In this document: positions 50,731 to 59,366 of the stretch, in pieces
Layout of the letters: every line of letters begins with the position of its first letter
Numbering within the stretch: position 1 is the stretch's first letter
Assembly (NCBI GenBank): GCA_030620095.1
Contig: JAUTXW010005211.1
Location: 682,001 to 746,000 of the forward strand
Origin: Kuschelorhynchus macadamiae
Taxonomy: Eukaryota > Arthropoda > Insecta > Coleoptera > Curculionidae
Direction of reading: 5' to 3'
DNA length: 64,000 nt
Position numbers and translations under genes: made by a program
The notes under the pieces: generated by a model
Told to the model about the DNA's origin: nothing
The model's input: the letters and a program-made list of their open reading frames with translations, nothing else
Database searches by the model: none

Positions 50731-51334
50731 ATGGCCGGCATTTCGTATTCAAATGAAGAAAAGGTTGACATGTTAGCTCTGTACTTTCAATCATACAGAA
50801 ACGCCGACGTTACCTCAGCAAGGTATTTGGAGATGTACCCCGAACGACGGCAGCCTCATAAAAGCCAATTCAGGAAAATCGTAGTTAATTTGATTAATCA
50901 TGGTGCCTTCGAACAACCTAGAAGCGGATACAATAATAACAATGAAAATCGAGACAGAAACATTTTACAAGCTATAAATGAAAACCCTAGTGCATCAGTA
51001 AGAACTGTAGAACAGGAAACTAATGTGCCAAAATCAACAGTACAGAGAGTTTTAAAAAAGAATGGGTACCATCCATACAAACCCATAATAGTACAAGGAC
51101 TTAAGGAAACTGATTTTCCAAGATGACTACAGTTCTGTGAGTGGCATACTAGGAGATGTAATGAAAATCCTGATTTTGTAAATCATGTCTTGTGGTCCGA
51201 TGATAGCAGGTTCACGAATTGTGGAGTCTTTAATAGGCACAGCCGTCATCATTGGGCTGTGCAAAATCCTCACGAAGTGGCAGAGAGACGTCTACAGATC
51301 AGATTTGGAAGTAACGTTTGGTGTGGGATCATTG
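50731..51334 (+). pseudogene. Element 2 transposase, 5' exon (DUF4817 HTH and first catalytic Asp)
   Basis: ATG at 50731 opens MAGISYSNEEKVDMLALYFQ and then YPERRQPHKSQFRKIV, the DUF4817 helix-turn-helix signature of insect transposases. A second HTH-like block reads VRTVEQETNVPKSTVQRVLK with NGYHPYKP. A TGA at about 51124 replaces Arg in FPR(R)LQFCEW. Reading continues in the same frame to LWSDDSRFTNCGVFNRHS, with the first catalytic Asp, and SNVWCGIIG. The exon ends at 51334 before GTAAGT and joins in phase to the exon at 52172. It would encode the DNA-binding part of the transposase. Confidence 0.85.
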
Positions 51335-52171
51335 GTAAGTTAATCTAACCAATCTTTTTTAAATAGGCACCAAATGATGGTCAAATAATAATCTTTTTTT
51401 TTTTAATGATACTAAAAGAGTATAATCTAATAAAAAAAGTAAAACGTTCTACTCTAGTCAGTCAACTTACTCTTTTGATATTGTATTACATTTTTATTCA
51501 ATCATTTTGTATTGTAGTTTCGAATAACCTATAAAAATAGAATTGGGTCTATAAATTTATTAACACTTTATCTAAATTTTCTGCAGATTTAGCTAATTCT
51601 CTAAAATTATTTTCATTGTCTGAATTTAATAATTTATTATTACCCGGAAAGCCTAGTTCTTGTGTTATAAAAAAAATACCATATTAATCAAATGTCTAAT
51701 TATTTTTCGATTTTCATTATGATTTTATTATTTGTTTGTTGTTTGTTTGTTTATAGAAAGGCGTTCAGCTGTATTTCCAAATAATTTAAATTTTAAAGCG
51801 CAAGGGGTTTGTTCTTTTGATATTTTATGTTTTATTAAGGCACGGTGTACTTCTTTAAGATTATTATATCACTGAAATAAATTGATTTAGTATTTCTGAA
51901 ATTAATATGCAATACCAACAAAATAATTTATTACGGCTATTACTTCCCGCTAACCAAATATGTTTTTCTTTTTCATAATAAAGCTGAATAGGTTTCAACT
52001 GTATACAAGCTGATTCATTACGGAATGTTTCGATAATTATTTTTGGAAAGAAAATATCTACTTTTTAATAAAGATAATTTTCACTTTATAATTTATAGTT
52101 TCTAGTACCACCCGGCTGACCCTGCCGCCCTTGACTGTTGGGCTCCTATTTATAAATATTAATCATTTCAG
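51335..52171 (+). other. Candidate spliceosomal intron inside the transposase (837 bp)
   Basis: It starts GTAAGTTAAT and ends TTAATCATTTCAG. Removing it restores VWCGIIG joined to NRLVGPF, exactly the conserved ...VWCG(I)...N.L(V)GP order seen in elements 1 and 3. The interior is AT-rich, has no coding similarity and no obvious inverted termini. It splits codon Gly as G|GA. Confidence 0.85.
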
Positions 52172-52626
52172 GAAATCGACTTGTTGGACCATTTTTGTGT
52201 GACTTCAACTTAAACGGGCAGAGGTACCTAGAGATTTTGCGAAACCAGGTTGTACCAGCCTTACGAGCTATTCTAACGGAAGATGAATTAAGAAGAACTT
52301 GGTTTCAACAAGACGGATGTCTGGCTCACAATACCATTCAAGTCAGGAACTTCTTAAGAGCAGTTTGACGAAAGAATAATTTCTTTAAATGGTCCAATAT
52401 CTTGGCCTCCTAGATCCCCTGACTTGTCGCCCTTGGATTTCTACCTCTGGGGTCACAGGAAGAATGAAATCTATGAATTTGATCCTCCCGTCACCATAGA
52501 AATCCTGAGAGAAAGAGTTCTGGACACATTTAGAAATATTAACCCAAATATGAGGGTTGTATGAAAAACAGTCACCAATTGTCAAAAAGTCTCGATGCAA
52601 ATGGACATCATTTTCCAGATTTGTAA
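52172..52626 (+). pseudogene. Element 2 transposase, 3' exon (second and third catalytic residues)
   Basis: It continues with NRLVGPFLCDFNLNGQRYLE and TWFQQDGCLAHNTIQVRNFL (second catalytic Asp at about 52313). A one-base shift near 52362 moves reading to QFDERIISLNGPISWPPRSP and then DLSPLDFYLWGHRKNEIYEF, with the third catalytic Asp (LSPLD). A TGA near 52561 stands at a probable Arg codon, and a second shift near 52590 leads to the typical ending ANGHHFPDL with TAA at 52624. Allowing for the shift, the D-D spacing equals the 41 residues found in element 1. Confidence 0.85.
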
Positions 52627-52747
52627 ATTAATGTTACCCACTTACAAAGTAGTTAAAGCTCATTTAGATTTTTTAAGTCGTTATTTACGTTTATGTTGTA
52701 TTGAAAATTCAATGGGTTCAATACATTACTTACTTATTAATGTAATC

Positions 52748-53154
52748 TTGTGACAAATAAATCATGGCCTCCTTTAAAAACATTGAAACCTAATTTACGA
52801 AGTGTGATATTTTGATGACATTAAAATCTTGAATGCACTTGTGAGATATCACTAGACTGGAAATTTTAGGCTCTTTCCAAAAATCGAAAAATCCAGTAAG
52901 AAAAATGAAAGTTGAGGCGGGTTGCGGCTTAACAAAAAATAATGAAGACGTGTCGTATACGTCATCTTATTTGTCTTAAAAATGTGTCCGAATAATGTCA
53001 CATTTTGACAGCTGTCGAATTTACCGTTCTGGATATACGGGAGAAAAACGTAATCCGCCATTTTCGGTTTTTCGCCGATATTTCCCAAACTTATTGATCG
53101 ATCGTAAATCTGAAGCCAGATATCGAATGCAATAAGTTTCCTCTAAAACTTTCC
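52748..53154 (-). repeat. Element 2 right inverted terminus
   Basis: Reverse-complement counterpart of 50183-50602. On minus it holds a frame of 78 codons (52852-53088) parallel to that of the left terminus. It has a short deletion relative to the left copy where GGCCGCCATATTGG stands at 50441. Confidence 0.85.
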
Positions 53155-53188
53155 CCATTTAACCTTTGCTGTAGGTATAACAGGAGCC

Positions 53189-53191
<3 letters not shown>

Positions 53192-53230
<39 letters not shown>

Positions 53231-53231
53231 C

Positions 53232-53316
<85 letters not shown>
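53192..53316. repeat. (TA)n array left of element 3
   Basis: About 125 bp of TA with three AAATA-type interruptions. Element 3 begins at its end with CAGGGTGGCCC. Confidence 0.95.
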
Positions 53317-53319
<3 letters not shown>

Positions 53320-53769
53320 GGTGGCCCAACGAAAAGGTCCCACCCTTATTTATGACTTTCCTGGTATATTTTGGGAAAAACGCTTGGACACGTCAATTTT
53401 GATTTTTAGGGGGACGTCTTTTCATGTATGATTGTATAATACAGGGTGTTCCAAAAATAAGATATCGCATTACACTTGACATTTTTAAATGGAAACCCCC
53501 AATTTTTTTTCTATTTTTGGATTCTCCAGGAAGTTTTTAGTAACTTTTGTATAATAGAGTTTATACCTATCTTCAACCATTTTGAAGTTTTTTTAATTTT
53601 TTTTATAAAATTCGCCTCATTTAATTTAGTACTGATAATACGGAAAAAAATAATAATCACCGATACCAGCAAGAAATTTAGCATCCGTCAATGTCATCGT
53701 AAATCATAGAACAACTTTATCTTTGATTTGAAATCGTTAAGTTGCCTAGTTCTATTATAATATTTTGCA

Positions 53770-54866
53770 ATGATTTATTCAATTCAAGAAAGGGTCGAAA
53801 TAACGAAACTGTATTATCAAAACGGAAGCATTGCAAGAGCTACCGCCCGGTTGTTTAATGCGTTACATCCAGACAAAAATATTAACCATAAGTATGTGGC
53901 TAAATTAATAAGAAAATTTGAAGCAACTGGATCTGTATCTAATATTCGCCGGAATCAGGAAAATCGTCCAAGTAGAAATGAAGCCAGAGAAATAGCAGTT
54001 TTGGGACACGTGGCTCTTGACAACACCCAAAGTACTCGTGGTCTGGCTACTTCTTCAGGATTTACACGCTCAACAGTGCAAAGAATTTTGAAATCCTATA
54101 AATTTCACCCGTACAAAACTAAACTTGTCCATGAGCTTAATGAAGACGATTATGATAGAAGGTTGGAGTTTTGCGAATTAATGACACAACGTTTGAACAA
54201 TAACCCAAATTTGTTATTTAACATTTGTTTTTCGGATGAATGTACCTTCTATTTACATGGTGCTGTAAATAGACATAATTGTCGATATTGGAGCGACTCG
54301 AATCCACATTTGTTTCGAGAGGTACATTCGCAATACCCACAAAAAATTAATGTCTGGGCCGGCATTTTCGGAAATCATATTGTAGGACCTTTCTTTATTC
54401 CTGGAAACTTGACGGGGGAGTTGTACTTGGACATGTTGGAAAATACAATAGAGCCACGAATAACCGAAATAATAGAAAATGAGGTTAATTATAATGAAAA
54501 TTTTCTTCATTTCCAACAAGATGGTGCACCACCGCACTATGTAGCTCCAGTACGACAGTTTTTGGACACCCATTTCCCAAATCAGTGGATCGGACGGCGC
54601 GGCCCCATTATGGCCACCAAGGTCTCCGGACTTGAGTCCTTTAGATTACTTTCTTTGGGGACATATAAAAAGTAAGGTTTTTATACGAAGCCAGATCCAT
54701 CCAAGATCTTCGGGAGCGGATCACGGCGGAATGCAGACAAATAACTCCAGAAATGTATATATATGAGCAAAATATTTATTATTGCATATACTTTCAACAT
54801 ATTGACTTTTTGACACATTGTATAACTAATTTTTGTTTAAATTTTAATGTGAATGTAAAACTGTAA
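53770..54866 (+). pseudogene. Element 3 transposase (DDE, apparent DD41D spacing)
   Basis: ATG at 53770 opens MIYSIQERVEITKLYYQNGS, a DUF4817-like HTH start, followed by FTRSTVQRILKSYKFHPYKT (second HTH). The catalytic domain reads FNICFSDECTFYLHGAVNRH (first Asp about 54235), QKINVWAGIFGNHIVGPFF and LHFQQDGAPPHYVAPVRQFL (second Asp about 54523). The frame breaks near 54605 inside RRGPI; the correct continuation is WPPRSPDLSPLDYFLWGHIK (third Asp), also 41 residues after the second allowing for the shift. A further shift near 54680 leads to DLRERITAECRQITPEM, after which a small TATATATAT run corrupts the ending. No intron is present at the position used by element 2. Confidence 0.85.
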
Positions 54867-54890
54867 ATATATATATATATATATATATAT
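54867..54890. repeat. Short (TA)n run inside element 3
   Basis: About 22 bp of TA just after the transposase stop, one of several small TA runs confined to the right half of this element. Confidence 0.85.
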
Positions 54891-55216
54891 TATATACTTA
54901 TGGTTAATATTTTTGACTGAATGTAACGTATTATGTTTCCGTTTTGATAATAAAGTTTCGTTATTTTGACCCTTTCTTGAATTTAATTTATCAATACTTG
55001 ATATTATTCAATTATATATACTTCAAAATGGTTGAAGATAGGTATAAATATATATAAAATATAGAAGAAAAATTGGGGGTATCCAAAAATAGAAGAAAAA
55101 TATGTAATGCGATATCTTATTTTTGGAACACCCTGTATTATATATAAAAATATATTGACGTGTAGCGTTTTTCCCAAAATATACCAGGAAAGTATATATA
55201 TATATGGGCCACCCTG

Positions 55217-55560
<344 letters not shown>

Positions 55561-55574
55561 GTATATATACATTA

Positions 55575-55987
55575 TTTCTAATTACGTTCATTTGTTAAAA
55601 AAATTGAATATGAAATATATGTTGAATGAATTACGTAAAAATTAAGTCGGAAGTGCGGGATTTATTCCATTTTAAGAACCTTGTCTATTTTAACGGCCCC
55701 TCTAACTTTTTCAGGAGATATTTGCTAATTTCTGAATCCATGTCGTATTAAGAAGTTCCATTTGTCAAAATAGAACTGCGTGAGAGTCACGTGACAGTAA
55801 AGTCCCGCAGTGGTCTTTCAAGCATACGCTATTTAAAATGACGAAAAATTATCCATTTTTTTCAATTTAGATTTTTTGTTAATTGGGTGCATTTTGGAAT
55901 CAATTGGTAAATCGGAAAGTTATAGAACATAGATTGAAGCTTTTAAATCTGTTTTGTTTTTGTTTAAACACGTTCAAAATAAGAATA
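55575..55987. repeat. Direct repeat, copy 1 (about 400 bp)
   Basis: It shares an ordered series of blocks with 58195-58578: TCTAATTACGTTCATTT, ATATTTGCTAATTT, ATCCATGTCGT, GTGACAGTAAAGTCC, AAATCGGAAAGTT and CACGTT(C/T)AAA. Spacing is similar, so the two are diverged direct repeats flanking the tandem-repeat block at 56.4-58.2 kb. Confidence 0.75.
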
Positions 55988-56389
55988 TCGTATCAAATAT
56001 TTAAAAGACTTTTTTAGTTTCTCTCTGACGTTTTTTGGCAGGATTTCGAATCATCAATATACTTTTAGATTTTTGTCTCTTTATTAGTTTGTCTTATGAC
56101 AATTTTCAATAAAACTAATGTTTAGCGAACTACAGCAAAAAAAATCCGTAATTTTTTTTACCCGACTTTCCTTCGTTATGAATCTTTCCTTTTATTAGGA
56201 ATAGTGAAGTGTGGCCCAACTTAGGACAGTACATAGTCATTGCTATCTTTTCAAACATTTTTATTGGGGGCTATTTCGTTCCATCATATTTAATACCTAC
56301 CAATATTTTACCAGTTTCTACTTATTCCACACCTGATCATAATTTAAAATAAATTCAATAAGTAGATTTTACATTGACACACACCGCCA

Positions 56390-57074
56390 TTTTGTTGTCG
56401 TTGAATTCGTAACAGTTTATCTCTATATCACATGTAATATTTCTGCAGAATTTAAAGTCACTTGAAAAAGATTTTTTACGTTAATTTTTTAAAAATTGTA
56501 TTTGGCTGCCATTTTGTTTGGCCATCTTGAATTATAACCACATATTTCCCAGTTTATCTTTATATCATAGTTAATGCTTGCACAAAAGTTGAAATTAATC
56601 TAAGTTATTTTATTAGGCCGCCATTTTGTTTTGCAATTTTATATTCATACAAAAATGTTACCCCTTTATTTTTAACATTTAATTTTTTTGGAAAATTTGA
56701 GATAAATTGGATAACTAATGTTTTTAGTAATAATTTTTTAACGTTTTACTAGACTGTCATCTTGTTCCGGCGTATTGGATTTTTACCAAAATATTACCAG
56801 GTATATCCCTATTTGACCCTTAATTTTTGACTAAAATTTGTAAATCATCCCCATATGACACTTAATCTTGACCAAAATTTTAAGTCAATCGCGTAAGTAG
56901 TTGTTTAGCTCTACTTGATTATTGAGATAAATTGGACAAGTAGTTTTTTAGTAATATATTTTTTTAACATTTCACTAGGTCGCCATTTTGTTTTGCGACC
57001 AAAATGACAGGCATATGACACTTAATCTTGACCAAAATTTTAAGTCAATCGCGTAAGTAGTTGTTTAGCTCTAC
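56390..57074. repeat. Degenerate repeats built around a GCCATTTTGTTTTG motif
   Basis: Five variants of CCGCCATTTTGTTTTG-like sequence occur at about 56394, 56516, 56618, 56755 and 56980, each followed by AT-rich text with ACTTTAATTT-like or TTTATCTCTATATCA segments. A perfect 63-bp duplication, 56852-56914 and 57012-57074 (period 160), contains ACTTAATCTTGACC and ends GTTTAGCTCTAC. The block is followed at 57077-57110 by a GACCGACCGACAGGCAGATA run. No coding content. Confidence 0.75.
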
Positions 57075-57599
57075 GAGAACAGACCGACCGACAGGCAGAT
57101 AGACCGACGGAATTGAGAAAACATGTTTTTTTGTCATCTAGGGACCTTGAAACGAAAAGATCTGAAAAAATCTCGGAGAGTGATTTTTCCACGATTACAA
57201 TATTTCCCTTTTGGGAGGGACGTAAAAATTTAAAGAAATTGATTTTTTTTAAACGGCGCTAAATATAATTTGCTTACACTTTTTTGAAGATATCGCCCTA
57301 TAGAATTTTTTTTTCTCTGTGCTCTTTCAGAATCTTCTTTGTTTTTTTTTTCGAAAACTTGAAACTTCCATCGCGCTTATTTTCAATAGAGTTCATGAGA
57401 CCGTAAAAAGGAACGTTTCCCAAAAGTTTCAAACCAATATTTCAATTTTTTCGTCAGTTATCGGGTTTCATAGAAAATTCTAAAAAACTCGAAATATTGT
57501 ATATGTATTTATAAATGATAAGTTGTTTGGAATTTACGGGAAAAGACAGTTTTTTTTGACTGACGTCAAAATATTTTTTTAAAATAAATTATGCCTCTT

Positions 57600-58165
57600 A
57601 AAGTTCCATGAAACTGTGAAAATCTCATTTAAAATTTTTAAACAGTTCAAAAGTTATGGGGCCAAAAAATGTTTTTTGATAGCTGTCAAAATATTTTTTT
57701 GATAAATTACGCCACTAATAGTTACATGGAACTGTTAAAATCGTATTTAAAAATTTTAAGCAGTTTAGAATTTACGGGAAAAAAATCATTTTTTTGGACA
57801 GATGTCACTGTGAAAACTGTATTTAAAAGCTGTCAAAATATTTTTTCCAATAGGTAAGGTAAGGTCTTTAAAAGATGTATGGAACTGTGACAACAGTATT
57901 TCAAAGTATTTAAGTAGTTCAAAAGTTACTGGTAAAAAACGGGTTTTTGACCTCTCAAATTATTTTTTTCGTTTAAATTCTAAAAGTTACATGGAACTGT
58001 GAAAATTGTATTTAAAAATCTTAAGAAGTTCAAAAATTAGAGAGAACAATTTTTTGGACAGTTGTCAAAATAGTTTTTTAAATTAATTTCGCCACTAAAG
58101 ATTACATGAAACTATTGAAACCGCATTTAAAAATTTTAAGCAGTTTTAAGCTTAAGGGGAAAAAT
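57600..58165. repeat. Degenerate tandem array, unit about 115 bp, five copies
   Basis: The phrase CATG(G/A)AACTGTGAAAAT recurs at 57607, 57725, 57879, 57990 and 58105. Each is followed by a TATTTAAAAATTTTAAGCAG-like block, an AAAAGTTA-like block, then GACAGCTGTCAAAATATTTT and ATTACGCCACTAA-like text. Periods are 118, 154, 111 and 115; the long one carries an extra segment with TAGGTAAGGTAAGG. Confidence 0.8.
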
Positions 58166-58194
58166 ACAAATTTTTTTGACATATTTATTATTTC

Positions 58195-58578
58195 TATTCT
58201 AATTACGTTCATTTAGTAAACAAAATAAAGCATGCAAGGTATGTTAAAAATCATATAAAAACTCTGCCGCTGACGGTCGATATCTATTTTTACCACCCCT
58301 CAAACAGTTTGAGGAAATATTTGCTAATTTTTAGATCCATGTCGTGTTAAAAAGTCCGACTTGTCATAATACAATAATGAAGTGACAGTAAAGTCCACCT
58401 CAGGTTTTTCAAGGCATTTGTGCATTTTTGTATTTAGTTGGGTTTCTGGTATTTCGGTACTTTTTGGATTCAAATGGTAAATCGGAAAGTTGTAGAAAAT
58501 AAATTGAGGTTTTTAAATGTTTTTTGCTTTTGTAAAAGTAGTAAATAGCCTTGTTTATATTCACGTTTAAAGTAAGAA
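58195..58578. repeat. Direct repeat, copy 2
   Basis: Counterpart of 55575-55987. Between the copies lie about 2.2 kb dominated by tandem repeats. Confidence 0.75.
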
Positions 58579-59281
58579 TAATGCCGTTTCGTATAGGCAG
58601 AGCCTATAGGAAGATACGATTTTTGAAATTTAGTATTTAGTAGTTAAAGTACTTTTTTCGGAATGGTAAATGGTATTTGAATTTTTAACTTCTTTTGAAA
58701 GTAATTAGTAATTGTAATGGAATAACTTTTTGGAAGTAATTGCGACTGCTCTGTTTTGGAGTTTTAAAATAGAAATTAAAGCCCTTGGTAAGTATATCAC
58801 ACTTTATTGTTTCAGTTTCACAGTACAGAGGCACAAAGATATGCATCAGTTTTATAAAAAGGTACATAAAACACTGTCGAGGCACTGTTCCCGGAATCAA
58901 ATATTGGTTCTTTTAGGCAATTTTCTAACAAATATGGTTCATATTTATTATTTTACTATCTAGATAATTAGTAATTATTAAATTACCCCTTTAATATTTT
59001 TTGGTAAGGCTTTTAAATGGAAAAAGCATTTATATTTCTTGATCATTTATAGGCTATATAAAAGACGTATATTTTTATACCATATGCCTGTAAAGTTGTA
59101 ATTGTAATATAATTATTTAATTATAACTTGATTTTGACTAGAATTGTAGGACCATTATTTAATTTTGTTCTATTTTCGAACCAATCTGGCACAATACAGA
59201 TTCACAATATAAATAGTTAATAAATTTAAGTTAAAATATATTTATCCCAGCTTGCTTAAAAGTAGAAATATATACATTTCT
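58579..59281. other. Non-coding; probable 3' UTR and flank of the minus-strand gene
   Basis: No reading frame here shows a recognisable domain. The part next to 59281 should be the 3' untranslated region of the coiled-coil gene on minus. AATAAA signals on that strand occur at about 58945 and 58805, either of which could end the transcript. Confidence 0.45.
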
Positions 59282-59366
59282 TTAGCCTAATTCGGACAAG
59301 ACCGAATCTAAATCTTCTTGTAAACTAGCTGTCAATTCTTTTTGTTTGTTGAGATCATCTTGTAAC
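59282..59366 (-). CDS. Coiled-coil/acidic protein gene, terminal exon
   Basis: The exon starts after a good acceptor (ATTTTCTTTTTAG) at 59367-59368 and reads, completing a split Arg codon, R then LQDDLNKQKELTASLQ and EDLDSVLSELG, ending in TAA (59282-59284). It joins in phase with the exon ending at 63336: AG at that donor plus G here gives Arg. Heptad-like spacing of Leu suggests a coiled coil. Nothing in the exon is broken, unlike all mobile-element genes around it. I do not recognise the protein family. An intron of about 3.97 kb separates it from the previous exon. Confidence 0.75.

Larger units (their letters stand above)
50183..53154 (+). mobile_element. Tc1/mariner-like element 2 with long inverted termini
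   Basis: Inverted termini of about 410-420 bp (left 50183-50602, right 52748-53154) flank a DUF4817/DDE transposase gene. Matched outer ends read GGAAAGTTTTAGAGGAAAC on both strands and the inner ends meet near CCATGATTTAT(C/T)TGT. A clear target-site duplication was not seen. The left terminus directly adjoins the tail of a retrotransposon, the right is followed within 40 bp by (TA)n. Confidence 0.85.
53317..55216 (+). mobile_element. Tc1/mariner-like element 3 flanked by TA
   Basis: The element starts CAGGGTGGCCCA (53317) and ends TGGGCCACCCTG (55205-55216), with TA on both sides. Subterminal sequences also pair: ACAGGGTGTTCCAAAAATAA near 53442 with its complement near 55120-55140, and CTATCTTCAACCATTTTGAAG near 53568 with its complement near 55021-55040. 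The right terminus is shorter because several stretches present on the left are replaced by short TA runs. A single transposase lies between the termini. Confidence 0.9.

Noticed and set aside
50277..53088. The two frames in the termini of element 2 as a duplicated small gene
   Set aside because: The termini are inverted copies, so parallel frames are expected without any selection; no known motif is present.
55575..58578. LTR-retrotransposon reading of the 400-bp direct repeats
   Set aside because: No primer-binding site, polypurine tract, TG...CA ends or coding sequence was seen between them.
58730..58963. 77-codon plus-strand frame
   Set aside because: Overlaps the probable 3' flank of the minus-strand gene and shows no motif; a similar-length frame exists on the opposite strand by chance.
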